Positions 34,142-43,328 of a stretch of 64,000 bases of DNA are shown here, one piece after another. Each line of letters begins with the position of its first letter. Position 1 is the stretch's first letter. The stretch is from the NCBI RefSeq assembly GCF_017873135.1, contig NZ_JAGGJV010000009.1:62001-126000 (forward strand), written 5' to 3'. Made by a program: the position numbers and the translations under genes. The notes beneath the pieces are model-generated. The model had not been told where the DNA came from. It saw only the letters and a program-made list of their open reading frames with translations, and did no database searches. The stretch is from Rhizobium herbae. Its GTDB lineage: Bacteria; Pseudomonadota; Alphaproteobacteria; Rhizobiales; Rhizobiaceae.

Positions 34142-34987
34142 TTGGAAACAATAGCGACACTCTTCTCGATCATGCCTTTTCCGGAAATCGATCCGGTGCT
34201 GATTTCCATTGGTCCCTTGCAGATCCACTGGTACGGCCTCGCCTACGTGGCCGGCATCCTGATCGGCTGGCAATATGCCCGCCGGCTGGTCCGCAATGCA
34301 TCCCTCTGGCGCAACGGAAAGCCCGCTGCGACCGAGGTACAGCTCGACGATTTCCTGCTCTGGGTCGCAGCCGGTATCGTCGGCGGCGGGCGCATCGGCT
34401 ATATCCTGTTCTACGATCTTCAAAGCGTGCTTGCCAACCCGATCCGGGCTTTGGAAATCTGGAATGGCGGCATGTCGTTCCACGGCGGCCTGATCGGCAC
34501 CATGATCGCCATGATCCTGTTTGCCCGCCGCAACAGGATCGCCGTCTGGAGCCTGTTCGATATCGTCTCGGCCGTTGTCCCGATCGGTCTGTTCTTCGGG
34601 CGCATCGCCAACTTCATCAACGGCGAGCTCTGGGGCCGGCTGTCGTCGGTGCCCTGGGCAGTGGTCTTTCCGACCGGCGGCCCGTTCGCGCGCCATCCGA
34701 GCCAGCTTTACGAGGCAGCACTCGAGGGCCTCGTGCTTTTGACCGTTCTCGCCATTCTCATCTATCGCCGCCACGCGCTGAAAACACCGGGCCTCGTCTG
34801 CGGCGTCTTCGTCACCGGCTATGGTCTCGCCCGCATCTTCGTGGAATTCTTCCGCGAGCCGGACGCGCAACTCGGCTATCTCTTTGGCGGCTGGCTGACG
34901 ATGGGCATGCTCTTGTCGCTGCCGATGGTCTTCATCGGTCTGTGGGCGATCGCGCGGGCCCGCCGGGCAAGCGCGGCCTTCATCTGA
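34142..34987 (+). CDS. lgt: Prolipoprotein diacylglyceryl transferase
   Basis: A 281-residue inner-membrane enzyme that transfers diacylglycerol from phosphatidylglycerol to the lipobox cysteine of pre-lipoproteins. The signatures [21 protein letters not shown] and [14 protein letters not shown] (with the essential arginine and asparagines) and [12 protein letters not shown] are all present, with about seven helices. The start is a TTG at 34142 ([18 protein letters not shown]); an ATG at 34172 would remove ten residues and has no ribosome site. The downstream midA-like gene begins ten bases after its stop. A lipoprotein gene follows four kilobases later in the same strand block. Confidence 0.94.
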   Translation: METIATLFSIMPFPEIDPVLISIGPLQIHWYGLAYVAGILIGWQYARRLVRNASLWRNGKPAATEVQLDDFLLWVAAGIVGGGRIGYILFYDLQSVLANPIRALEIWNGGMSFHGGLIGTMIAMILFARRNRIAVWSLFDIVSAVVPIGLFFGRIANFINGELWGRLSSVPWAVVFPTGGPFARHPSQLYEAALEGLVLLTVLAILIYRRHALKTPGLVCGVFVTGYGLARIFVEFFREPDAQLGYLFGGWLTMGMLLSLPMVFIGLWAIARARRASAAFI

Positions 34988-34997
34988 GGGGCGCGCA

Positions 34998-36092
34998 ATG
35001 ACGTCTCCCCTTGCAGAAAAGATCAAGGCGCTGATCCTGGCCAACGGCCCGATCAGCGTCACCGACTATTTTTCCCTGTGCCTGGCCGATCCCGATTATG
35101 GATATTACAAGACGCGCGAGCCGTTCGGCCAGTCCGGCGACTTCATCACGGCGCCGGAGATCAGCCAGCTGTTCGGCGAGATGCTCGGCATATTCCTCGT
35201 TCAGGCCTGGCAGCGGCACGGCGAACCTGCCCCGGTCAACATCGCCGAGATCGGCCCGGGCCGCGGCACGATGATGTCGGATATCCTGCGTGTCATCGCC
35301 AAGCTCTCGCCTGCCCTCTATGAGGCGGCCAACGTACATCTGGTCGAGACCAGCGAACGGCTGCAGAAAGTGCAACAACAGACCCTTGTTGCCCACAAAT
35401 TCAAGATTTCCTGGCACGACAGCTTCGATACATTGCCGGAAGGCTTTCTGCTTCTGGCCGCCAACGAGCTTTTCGATGCCATCCCGATCCGCCAGTTCGT
35501 CAAGACGGCGCAAGGGTTCAAGGAACGCCTTGTCGGCCTCGACGCCGAAGGCGAGCTGACCTTTGCGGCCGGCGTCGCCGGGATCGATCCGGACCTCCTG
35601 CCCCCTGCCGCCCAGACCGCCCCCTTGGGCACGGCATTCGAGATTGCGCCAGCCCGTGACGCGGTCATGGCAGCGCTCAGCGAGCGCCTCCGCACGGGCG
35701 GCGGCACAGCGGTGATCATCGACTACGGTCATATGGCAACGGGCCTCGGCGATACGCTGCAGGCGGTGCGCGACCACCAGTTTGACCACCCGCTTGCACA
35801 TCCAGGGCAAGCCGACATCACCAGCCATGTGGATTTCGAACAGCTTGCAAGGCGAGCGGTGACCGAAGGTTTGCAGATCAACGGACTGACCTATCAAGGC
35901 GATTTTCTCATCGCCCTCGGCCTTGCCGAACGAGCCGCAGCACTCGGCCGCGGCAAGGACACGGCAATGCAGGAGAACATCCGGGCGGATGCCGAAAGGC
36001 TGGCGGGTGCCGGCGAAGGGAAAATGGGCGAATTGTTCAAGGTCCTCGTCGTCAGCAGCCCGAGCGTCGCTCTTGTGCCCTTCCAGAAGTAA
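34998..36092 (+). CDS. Class I SAM-dependent methyltransferase, MidA/NDUFAF7 family
   Basis: A 364-residue protein-arginine methyltransferase-like enzyme (DUF185). The family opening is ISVTDYFSLCLADPDYGYYKTREPFGQSGDFITAPEISQLFGEMLG. The SAM motif I is IAEIGPGRGTMMSDIL, followed by LLAANELFDAIPIRQF and VIIDYGHM. The mitochondrial relative NDUFAF7 methylates a complex I subunit; the bacterial partner is not established. Ten bases after lgt, so co-expressed, an arrangement common in Rhizobiales. Confidence 0.92.
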   Translation: MTSPLAEKIKALILANGPISVTDYFSLCLADPDYGYYKTREPFGQSGDFITAPEISQLFGEMLGIFLVQAWQRHGEPAPVNIAEIGPGRGTMMSDILRVIAKLSPALYEAANVHLVETSERLQKVQQQTLVAHKFKISWHDSFDTLPEGFLLLAANELFDAIPIRQFVKTAQGFKERLVGLDAEGELTFAAGVAGIDPDLLPPAAQTAPLGTAFEIAPARDAVMAALSERLRTGGGTAVIIDYGHMATGLGDTLQAVRDHQFDHPLAHPGQADITSHVDFEQLARRAVTEGLQINGLTYQGDFLIALGLAERAAALGRGKDTAMQENIRADAERLAGAGEGKMGELFKVLVVSSPSVALVPFQK

Positions 36093-36249
36093 CGGCACGG
36101 AAGGACTGGTGGCGACGCCGGCTGTCGTTTCGGTGGATTGACAGCGGCGGCCCCTAAGGCCAACATCCGGCCAAATCACCCGGGCCGACGAAAACGGCAT
36201 GCCCGGAAAACCCACCGCATCGCAGCATATTGAAAGGGCAAAACCACCG

Positions 36250-37044
36250 ATGAAGGATGATGCCTTGCCCTCACCTGTCCAAAGCCCGCTGCTGTCCGAG
36301 CAAGCCGGAAAGGCCGTAAAGCACGGCTATTTCACCCGCAAAGGCGGCGTCTCGGACGGCATCTACCGGGGCCTCAATGTCGGGCTCGGGTCCAATGACG
36401 AGCGCGCCAGAGTCGAAGAGAATCGTGCGCGGGTCAGCGCATGGTTCGGCGCAGATCCGCAGAAGCTGGCAACGGTGCATCAGGTCCATTCGCCGGACGC
36501 GGTCATCGTCGATGGCAGCTATGACGGCACCAGGGCCGAGGCCGACGCGCTGGTGACGGCGACGCCGGGGCTGGTGATCGGCGTGCTGTCGGCCGATTGT
36601 GGTCCCGTTCTTTTTGCCGATGCCGAAGCAGGCGTGATCGGCGCGGCCCATGCCGGCTGGAAGGGCGCGCTCGGCGGCGTGCTCGAAAGCACCATCGGCG
36701 CGATGATATCGCTCGGCGCCCGCCGTGAGCGGATCATTGCAAGCCTTGGACCTTCGATCAGCCGGCGAAACTACGAGGTCGGCGCGGAATTCGTCGAACG
36801 GTTCCTGGAAAAAGACCCCGGCTACGCGATCTTCTTCTCTCCTTCGCCGCGCGAGGGCCACGCCATGTTCGACCTGCCGGGGCTGACGACCAAACGGCTC
36901 GCGGACGCGGGCGTCACGGCGGAAAATCTCGATCTTTGCACCTATGCGGACGAGGAGCGTTTCTTCTCCTACCGCCGCACGACCCATCGCAGCGAGCCGG
37001 ATTACGGCCGGCAAATCTCTGCAATATCCATTCGGGAGGCATGA
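36250..37044 (+). CDS. pgeF: Laccase-domain purine nucleoside phosphorylase, PgeF/YfiH family
   Basis: A 264-residue multicopper-oxidase-like (laccase-domain) protein. FTRKGGVSDGIYRGLNVGLGSNDER, VHQVHSPDAV, LSADCGPVLFADAEAGVIGAAHAGWKGALGG and LGPSISRRNYEVG hold the conserved His and Cys zinc/copper ligands. The human relative LACC1 and bacterial YfiH act on purine nucleosides; E. coli PgeF also edits peptidoglycan precursors. ATG 36250 with AAAGGG upstream is preferred over 36199. It is separated from the M24 gene by a single base. Confidence 0.9.
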   Translation: MKDDALPSPVQSPLLSEQAGKAVKHGYFTRKGGVSDGIYRGLNVGLGSNDERARVEENRARVSAWFGADPQKLATVHQVHSPDAVIVDGSYDGTRAEADALVTATPGLVIGVLSADCGPVLFADAEAGVIGAAHAGWKGALGGVLESTIGAMISLGARRERIIASLGPSISRRNYEVGAEFVERFLEKDPGYAIFFSPSPREGHAMFDLPGLTTKRLADAGVTAENLDLCTYADEERFFSYRRTTHRSEPDYGRQISAISIREA

Positions 37045-37045
37045 C

Positions 37046-38197
37046 ATGGCACTGCATTTTACGCAGGACGAATTTTCAGCGCGGCTGGACCGGCTGACGG
37101 CAAAGATGAAGGAAGAAAAGCTTGCCGCCATGCTGCTGTTTGCGCAGGAAAGCATGTATTGGCTGACCGGCTACGACACCTTCGGCTACTGCTTCTTCCA
37201 GACGCTGGTGGTCAAGGCCGACGGATCGATGGTGCTGCTCACCCGCTCGGCCGACCTGCGCCAGGCCAAGCACACGTCCAACATCGAGCGCGTCGAGGTC
37301 TGGGTCGACCGGGTCAACGCCGATCCGACGATGGACCTTAAGAACCTGCTCAGCGATCTCGACCTGCTCGGCACACGCATCGGCATCGAATACGATACCC
37401 ATGGCATGACCGGCCGCATCGCCCGATTGCTCGACCATCAGCTGACGAATTTCGGCGAGCTGGTCGATGCCTCGCTGCTGGTCGGCCGCCTGCGCCTGAT
37501 CAAGAGCCCAGCCGAAATCATTTATGTCGAGAAGGCCGCGAGCCTTGCCGACGACGCGCTGGATGCCGCCATTCCGCTAATCCATGCCGGCGGCAGCGAG
37601 GCCGCCATTCTCGCGGCGATGCAGGGTGCCGTCTTTGCCGGCGGCGGTGATTATCCGGCCAACGAGTTCATCATCGGCTCCGGCGCCGACGCGTTGCTCT
37701 GCCGGTACAAGGCGGGCCGCCGTACCCTCGAGGCTCAGGATCAGTTGACCCTGGAATGGGCCGGCGTCAGCGCTCACTATCACGCCGCCATGATGCGTAC
37801 CGTCGTCATCGGCGAGCCGACCAATCGCCACCGCGAACTCTACAGCGCCTGCCGCGAGACCATTCAGGCGATCGAGATGGTCTTGAGGCCCGGCAATACT
37901 TTCGGCACCGTGTTCGACATTCATTCCAAGATCATGGACGAGCGCGGCCTGACCCGTCACCGGCTGAATGCCTGCGGCTACTCGCTCGGCGCCCGCTTCT
38001 CGCCCTCCTGGATGGAGCAGCAGATGTTCCACATCGGCAATCCGCAGGAGATCCTTCCCGACATGTCGCTGTTCGTGCACATGATCATCATGGACAGTGA
38101 CAGCGGCACGGCCATGACGCTCGGCCAGACCTACCTGACGACGGAAAGCGCGCCGAAGGCACTGTCGCGCTACGGACTGGACTTCATAACTGCTTAG
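37046..38197 (+). CDS. M24-fold (creatinase/Xaa-Pro peptidase-like) protein without metal ligands
   Basis: A 383-residue two-domain pita-bread protein: an N-terminal creatinase_N domain (about 1-140, FSARLDRLTAKMKEEKLAAMLLFAQESMYWLTGYDTFGYCFFQTLV) and a C-terminal M24 domain. In true peptidases the first metal ligands are Asp in DAG-type and DITRT-type strands; here these read LTLEWAG and HAAMMRT. The His in GHGxG is also absent (ACGYSLGAR). It therefore cannot be a normal metallopeptidase and resembles creatinase/DoeA-type M24 proteins that act without metals, or has lost activity. It starts one base after pgeF and is translationally coupled to it. Confidence 0.85.
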   Translation: MALHFTQDEFSARLDRLTAKMKEEKLAAMLLFAQESMYWLTGYDTFGYCFFQTLVVKADGSMVLLTRSADLRQAKHTSNIERVEVWVDRVNADPTMDLKNLLSDLDLLGTRIGIEYDTHGMTGRIARLLDHQLTNFGELVDASLLVGRLRLIKSPAEIIYVEKAASLADDALDAAIPLIHAGGSEAAILAAMQGAVFAGGGDYPANEFIIGSGADALLCRYKAGRRTLEAQDQLTLEWAGVSAHYHAAMMRTVVIGEPTNRHRELYSACRETIQAIEMVLRPGNTFGTVFDIHSKIMDERGLTRHRLNACGYSLGARFSPSWMEQQMFHIGNPQEILPDMSLFVHMIIMDSDSGTAMTLGQTYLTTESAPKALSRYGLDFITA

Positions 38198-38283
38198 GAA
38201 AATTGAGCTATCGTTTGGCCGATTGGCGGAGAAAGGTGGGGGCCTTTGTCACTCCGCCGCCGAGGAAACCGGACGGTAGAACA

Positions 38284-39159
38284 ATGCGCAAGCCGATCAC
38301 GCTTCTTGCAAGCCTTGGAATTGCCCTAGCTCTCTCGGGCTGCAACAGCATGGACGACCTGACCCCGCAGGTAGACGTCGGCGGCGGCAGCTTTCGCTCC
38401 CCACCGGTCAGCCAGACCGATCTCGATTCCATGCAAACGGTCGAGGTCGCTCCGCAAGCAACGGCATCGGTTCAAACCTCGCAGCTTGCCGCGCCGGAAC
38501 AGGAGGGCTTTTCCGAAGGCCCGAGCGGCACGCTGATGGCGCAGGGCGACGCCGACTATACCGATCCCGCCGGATCGCTGGATGCGCAGGCCGGACGCTT
38601 GCAGCAGGGCCAGGTCCCGGCGCAGGAGCAGCGGATCACGCGCCGTCCGGTTATCGCCGAACCGGCGGACACTGCCTCAAATGACAATACGGCTCCAGTC
38701 GAGCAATCCACCGAGCCCGTCGAGCAGGCAGCCGAGCAGAAGCCGCAAGTCCAGCAACAGCAAAAAGCCGCTGCGATCGCCCCTGCGGCAACGGCAGGCA
38801 CGATCCGCTTTCTGCCGATCATCGGCGCCCCCGTCACGGCCGTCACGCCCCTGTCGAAACAGCTCGGCAGCGAGGCCCGTTCGCACGGCCTGACCATCAA
38901 GGCCGCATCCGACACCAGCAGCCAGCATATCCTGAAGGGCTATTTCTCGGTGTTGAACGACGGCGGCAAGACGACGGTCGTCTATGTCTGGGACGTCCTC
39001 GACGGCACGGGCAACCGGCTGCACCGCATTCAGGGGCAGGACACCGTGGATGCCACCGCCGCCGATCTCTGGTCCGTCGTTCCGCCGCAGACGATGCAGG
39101 CGATCGCCACCAAAACGATCGGCGAATATCTCAGCTGGCGCGAAAACAACGCTGGTTAA
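38284..39159 (+). CDS. Lipoprotein of unknown function
   Basis: A 291-residue predicted lipoprotein. MRKPITLLASLGIALALSGCNS gives a lipobox LSGC with the modified cysteine at position 20. A long Gln/Ala/Pro/Glu-rich low-complexity linker (about 40-195) leads to a compact C-terminal domain (about 195-291) with IRFLPIIGAPVTAVTPLSKQLGSEARSHGLTIKAASDT and VVYVWDVLDGTGNRLHRIQGQD. The linker could span periplasm or peptidoglycan. The gene is a member of the lgt-to-prs strand block, so the lipid-attaching enzyme lies close by. No known family. Confidence 0.8.
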   Translation: MRKPITLLASLGIALALSGCNSMDDLTPQVDVGGGSFRSPPVSQTDLDSMQTVEVAPQATASVQTSQLAAPEQEGFSEGPSGTLMAQGDADYTDPAGSLDAQAGRLQQGQVPAQEQRITRRPVIAEPADTASNDNTAPVEQSTEPVEQAAEQKPQVQQQQKAAAIAPAATAGTIRFLPIIGAPVTAVTPLSKQLGSEARSHGLTIKAASDTSSQHILKGYFSVLNDGGKTTVVYVWDVLDGTGNRLHRIQGQDTVDATAADLWSVVPPQTMQAIATKTIGEYLSWRENNAG

Positions 39160-39352
39160 ACACTGCCGCTGTCATCTCTTCGCCACGTTATCTGAAAACT
39201 TTTTAGGATAAACCACGCTGCGACGCGGCAATCCTCTTGCATTCAAAGTCAAGGACGTTATGAAGCGCGCATAAGCTTGGGACGATCGAGACCCCGGCTG
39301 GCTTACGGAATTTGCGTGGGTAACGACCCACGCCAGCACAGGCGGACCATCG

Positions 39353-40285
39353 ATGAAGGTTTTCGCAGGCAACTCGAACCGGCTGCTCGCCGAAGCGATC
39401 TGCAATTATCTCAACCTGCCCCTGGGCAAAGCAACCGTCAGACGGTTTGCGGACCAGGAAATCTTCGTGGAAATTCAGGAAAACGTGCGCGGTGAGGACG
39501 TCTTCCTCGTCCAGTCGACGTCGTTTCCGACCAATGACCACCTGATGGAACTGCTGATCATGATCGACGCCATGCGCCGCTCGTCAGCCCGCCGCATCAC
39601 CGCCGTCATCCCCTATTTCGGCTATGCCCGCCAGGACCGCAAGCCCGGTCCGCGCACGCCGATCTCAGCCAAGCTGGTCGCCAACCTGATCACTGAGGCC
39701 GGTGCCGACCGCGTGCTGACGCTCGACCTGCATGCCGGCCAGATCCAGGGTTTCTTCGATATTCCGACGGACAACCTCTACGCCGTGCCGATCCTGTCGC
39801 GCGATGTGAAGGAAAACTACAATCTCGAAAACGTTATGGTCGTATCGCCGGACGTCGGCGGCGTGGTGCGCGCACGTGCGCTCGCCAAGCGTCTCGACTG
39901 CCAGCTGGCGATCGTCGACAAGCGCCGCGAACGGGCCGGTGAGTCGGAAGTCATGAACGTCATCGGCGACGTCACCGGCAAGGACTGTCTGCTGATCGAC
40001 GATATCGTCGACAGTGGCGGCACGCTCTGCAACGCCGCCGAGGCTCTTCTGAAGAACGGCGCGACCAGCGTCACCGCCTACATTACCCACGGCGTCCTGT
40101 CCGGCGGCGCGGTTGCCCGCGTCACGTCGTCGAAGCTGAAGGAACTGGTGATCACCGACAGTATCCAGCCGACCACGGCGGTTCAGTCCGCCCACAACAT
40201 CCGCGTCATCTCGACCGCCAGCCTGATCGGCGAAGCGATCAACCGCACCAGCCAGGAAGAATCGGTTTCCAGCTTGTTCGATTGA
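39353..40285 (+). CDS. prs: Ribose-phosphate pyrophosphokinase
   Basis: A 310-residue cytosolic enzyme making PRPP from ribose-5-phosphate and ATP, the precursor for nucleotides, histidine, tryptophan and NAD. Family motifs are complete: [25 protein letters not shown], the ATP-binding [31 protein letters not shown] (metal/ribose) and the PRPP loop [17 protein letters not shown]. Ends at the usual length with SSLFD. Convergent with a GNAT gene after 12 bases. Confidence 0.96.
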   Translation: MKVFAGNSNRLLAEAICNYLNLPLGKATVRRFADQEIFVEIQENVRGEDVFLVQSTSFPTNDHLMELLIMIDAMRRSSARRITAVIPYFGYARQDRKPGPRTPISAKLVANLITEAGADRVLTLDLHAGQIQGFFDIPTDNLYAVPILSRDVKENYNLENVMVVSPDVGGVVRARALAKRLDCQLAIVDKRRERAGESEVMNVIGDVTGKDCLLIDDIVDSGGTLCNAAEALLKNGATSVTAYITHGVLSGGAVARVTSSKLKELVITDSIQPTTAVQSAHNIRVISTASLIGEAINRTSQEESVSSLFD

Positions 40286-40297
40286 TCGGTCCCGGCT

Positions 40298-40888
40298 TCA
40301 AACGAGGATCGGCAATTGCGGCGCCGCGGTTTTCGGACTGTGACCAGTCAGCCGCGGATCGTCGGCAACTTCCACACGGCGCTTGAACGGCGTGAAGCCG
40401 GATCGGATATAGAACGGCAGCGCAGGCGGACTGTCCAAGGTGCAGGTGTGTAGCCAGAACCGCTTAATCGGATGGCGCCAAGCCATGTCGATCGCACGGT
40501 TCATCAACCAGCGACCAGCACCGGTGCCGATCAGCACCGAAGACACCCCGAAAAACGTCATTTCGCATTCGCCGGATGCGCGGAAATCAAGCTCTGCGAT
40601 GCCTTCGGCAACGCCATCGAGCTCAAGAATATACATCTCGACATCCGGAGAATGGACGTTCGAGGCCAGTTCCGCGTCGCTCATCAGCAGGCGGGAAGAC
40701 CAGAGCCATTCGGCGCCGATCCTGCGGTAGATCCCCCGGCATTCCTCCAGATCGACCCTCTCATAACGACGCAACGTCCACGGTCCAACTGCTTCCTCGC
40801 GTGCAGGTGGCCGTTCGAACATCTGCAGATAGGTGACGATGCTGACGGTCTTGTCGGAAGGGACGTCGTGGTAACCGTTTTCAAGCAT
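40298..40888 (-). CDS. GNAT-family acetyltransferase
   Basis: A 196-residue acetyl-CoA-dependent transferase. About 35 residues precede the GNAT core; the fold appears in WTLRRYERVDLEECRGIYRRIGAEW, VSSVLIGTGAGRWLMNRAIDMAWRHPIKRFWLHTCTLDSPPALPFYIRSGF, where the RxxGxG-type motif is replaced by GTGAGRWLM. The C-terminal tail is proline-rich. AGGGAA lies about 11 bases before the ATG. It is convergent with prs and does not look operonic; the substrate is unknown. Confidence 0.82.
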   Translation of the reverse strand: MLENGYHDVPSDKTVSIVTYLQMFERPPAREEAVGPWTLRRYERVDLEECRGIYRRIGAEWLWSSRLLMSDAELASNVHSPDVEMYILELDGVAEGIAELDFRASGECEMTFFGVSSVLIGTGAGRWLMNRAIDMAWRHPIKRFWLHTCTLDSPPALPFYIRSGFTPFKRRVEVADDPRLTGHSPKTAAPQLPILV

Positions 40889-41038
40889 GCGTTTCTTCGT
40901 TCCCTGTCATGAAGCGGCACCGTTTTGCCGCAACCGGACGGCATCATGCATAGGATGCGTCAGCCGTCTAGAGACGATTTCCGTTCCGGCATATCGACAG
41001 TTAGCGGGCAACGCGATCGTCGAAACCGGTGGGTGGTG

Positions 41039-41425
41039 CTATCCCCGCTTGACGATCGGAAGGGCGCAGGCTTCGCCGCCATTGAAAAGCTTGGAGCGGG
41101 TCAGAAACCGCCGCTCGCGGCCATTGTCGAGCGAGAACATGCCGCCCCTGCCCGGCACGACGTCGATGATCAGCTGCGTATGTTTCCAGACCTCGAACTG
41201 GCTGGCGGAGATATAGACCGGCACCCCGCCGATCTCGCCGAGCTTCACGTCATGATCGCCGACGATGTAGTCGTCAGCCGGATAGCACATGGGCGATGAC
41301 CCGTCGCAACAGCCGCCGGACTGATGGAACAGGATGTCCGGATGATCCTGCTGGATCTCCTTGATGAAGGCGAGCGCCGCGTCCGTGGCCAGCACGCGCG
41401 GTTCGCCGTTGAGGGTATCGGTCAT
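41039..41425 (-). CDS. DUF779 protein linked to acetaldehyde dehydrogenase
   Basis: A 128-residue DUF779 protein. The pattern HQSGGCCDGSSPMCYPADDY contains three conserved cysteines, and LGEIGGVPVYISASQFEVWKHTQLIIDVVPGRGGMFSLDNGRERRFLTRS is the family core. These proteins are found next to NAD-dependent acetaldehyde dehydrogenases (AldB/ExaC-type) in many proteobacteria, as here. It lies 213 bases downstream of the dehydrogenase on the same strand, separated by paired mosaic repeats that may affect read-through. The function is unknown; a metal- or thiol-related role is possible from the cysteines. Confidence 0.88.
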   Translation of the reverse strand: MTDTLNGEPRVLATDAALAFIKEIQQDHPDILFHQSGGCCDGSSPMCYPADDYIVGDHDVKLGEIGGVPVYISASQFEVWKHTQLIIDVVPGRGGMFSLDNGRERRFLTRSKLFNGGEACALPIVKRG

Positions 41426-41431
41426 TATTTA

Positions 41432-41633
41432 CCCTCCCCTTGAGGGGGAGGGTCGGAGCACAAGCTCTGGGGTGGGTGACCAGCCGCGAGTGCCTTGGTC
41501 GGGAAAAGCGCTGTCATGATCCGCCTGTTTGTTCTGTGACTAAGATTTGGGTGGGAGCAACTTCGGCGTAACCCAATGGATCACCCCCACCCGCAGCTGC
41601 GCTGCGACCTCCCCCCTCGAGGGGGAGGTAAAG
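41432..41633. repeat. Two inverted copies of a rhizobial-type mosaic palindrome
   Basis: The left arm (41432-41480) begins with CCCTCCCCTTGAGGGGGAGGG and continues GTCGGAGCACAAGCTCTGGGG. The right arm (about 41579-41633) is a related sequence in opposite orientation, ending CCTCCCCCCTCGAGGGGGAGG. Together they flank about 100 bases of unrelated sequence between the DUF779 and dehydrogenase genes. A third copy with the same left arm is at 2786. As in other Rhizobiaceae, these are non-coding mobile-like palindromes. Confidence 0.75.
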
Positions 41634-41638
41634 CTAAA

Positions 41639-43147
41639 TCAGAAGAAACCCAGAGCCTTGGGGCTGTAGCTCACCAGCATGTTCTTGGTCTGCTGGTAGT
41701 GATCGAGCATCATCTTGTGGGTCTCGCGGCCGATGCCGGACTGCTTGTAGCCGCCGAACGCCGCCCCTGCCGGATAGGCATGGTAGCAATTGGTCCACAC
41801 ACGGCCGGCCTGGATGTCGCGGCCGAAATTGTAGCAGCGGTTAGCATCGCGGCTCCAGACGCCCGAGCCGAGACCGTAGAGCGTGTCGTTGGCGATCTCG
41901 AGCGCTTCCGCGTCGGTCTTGAAGGTGGTCACGGACACGACAGGCCCAAAAATTTCCTCCTGGAAGACGCGCATCTTGTTATGGCCTTTGAACACGGTCG
42001 GCTTGACGTAGAAGCCGCCCGCAAGTTCGCCCTCAAGATTGTTGCGCTCGCCGCCGATCAGCACTTCGGCGCCTTCCTGGCGGCCGATGTCCATATAGGA
42101 CATGATCTTTTCCAGCTGCTCGCTGGAAGCCTGCGCACCGATCATCGTCGACATGTCGAGCGGGTTGCCCTGCTTGATCGCCGCAACACGGGCAATCGCC
42201 TTTTCCATGAAGCGATCGTAGATCTTTTCATGGATCAGCGCACGGCTCGGGCATGTGCAGACCTCGCCCTGGTTCAACGCGAACATTGCAAAGCCTTCGA
42301 GCGCTTTGTCGAGATAGTCGTCGTCCTCGCGCATGACGTCTTCGAAGAAAATGTTCGGCGACTTGCCGCCCAGTTCCAGCGTCACCGGAATGAGGTTCTG
42401 GCTGGCATATTGCATGATCAGCCGGCCGGTCGAGGTCTCACCGGTAAACGCCACCTTGTTAATGCGCGGGTTGGTGGCGAGCGGCTTGCCGGCTTCAAGA
42501 CCGAAACCGTTGACGATGTTGAGCACGCCGGGCGGCAGGAGGTCGCCGACGAGTTCGATCCAGACGAGGATCGACGCCGGTGTCTGTTCGGCAGGCTTGA
42601 GGATGACGCAGTTGCCGGCGGCAAGCGCGGGCGCAAGCTTCCAGGCAGCCATCAGGATCGGGAAGTTCCAGGGAATGATCTGAGCGACAACGCCGAGCGG
42701 CTCATGGAAGTGATAGGCGACGGTATCGTGGTCGATCTCGCCGATCGAGCCCTCCTGGGCGCGGACGCAGGAAGCGAAATAGCGGAAATGGTCGATGGCA
42801 AGCGGCATGTCGGCGGCCATGGTTTCGCGCAGCGGCTTGCCGTTGTCCCAGGTCTCGGCCTTTGCCAGAAGCTCGATATTGTCTTCCATGCGGCTCGCGA
42901 TCTTCATCAGGATATTGGCGCGCTCGGTCGACGAGGTGCGGCCCCATTTGTCCTTGGCTGCATGCGCGGCGTCCAGCGCCAGCTCGACATCGGCTGCTTC
43001 CGAGCGGGCGATCTGGCAGAGCACGCCGCCGGTCACCGGGGTGGTGTTGTCGAAATAGCGGCCGCTGACCGGCTCGCGCCATTGGCCGCCGATGAAGTTG
43101 CCATATTTCTGCTTGAACGGGTTTTCGACGATTTTCTGATGCAACAT
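41639..43147 (-). CDS. NAD-dependent acetaldehyde dehydrogenase (AcoD/ExaC type)
   Basis: A 502-residue aldehyde dehydrogenase. It begins [23 protein letters not shown], typical of the acetaldehyde-oxidising group. The active site is complete: [21 protein letters not shown], the general base Glu in [11 protein letters not shown] and a catalytic cysteine in [10 protein letters not shown], followed by EIFGPVV. An upstream GGAGGAG ribosome site fixes the start at 43147. Upstream and on the same strand is an AcoR-like regulator; downstream is DUF779. The locus probably detoxifies and uses acetaldehyde formed from ethanol or acetoin. No alcohol dehydrogenase is adjacent. Confidence 0.93.
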   Translation of the reverse strand: MLHQKIVENPFKQKYGNFIGGQWREPVSGRYFDNTTPVTGGVLCQIARSEAADVELALDAAHAAKDKWGRTSSTERANILMKIASRMEDNIELLAKAETWDNGKPLRETMAADMPLAIDHFRYFASCVRAQEGSIGEIDHDTVAYHFHEPLGVVAQIIPWNFPILMAAWKLAPALAAGNCVILKPAEQTPASILVWIELVGDLLPPGVLNIVNGFGLEAGKPLATNPRINKVAFTGETSTGRLIMQYASQNLIPVTLELGGKSPNIFFEDVMREDDDYLDKALEGFAMFALNQGEVCTCPSRALIHEKIYDRFMEKAIARVAAIKQGNPLDMSTMIGAQASSEQLEKIMSYMDIGRQEGAEVLIGGERNNLEGELAGGFYVKPTVFKGHNKMRVFQEEIFGPVVSVTTFKTDAEALEIANDTLYGLGSGVWSRDANRCYNFGRDIQAGRVWTNCYHAYPAGAAFGGYKQSGIGRETHKMMLDHYQQTKNMLVSYSPKALGFF

Positions 43148-43328
43148 GTGATTTCTCCTCCGAAAACAGACTCCAACAATCTGCTGGGAGGAAAGGTGCG
43201 CCTGAAGGCTCCTGGAAGGTAGAGGCGCAGTGTCCGCAGGCGTCTGCAAGTGTTTCAGATGTGCGACACGCGGGCGGCAACAAACATGCTGCAACGCAGC
43301 AAGAATAGTATCAGCGATACGGCGAAGC

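Noticed and set aside
41576-43222. 548-codon plus-strand open frame opposite the aldehyde dehydrogenase
   Set aside because: Antisense shadow; the minus-strand protein is an unmistakable dehydrogenase.
43148-43328. Sigma-54 (-24/-12) promoter for the aldehyde dehydrogenase
   Set aside because: No TGGCAC-N5-TTGC match on the minus strand; the adjacent regulator lacks the AAA+ domain needed to use one.
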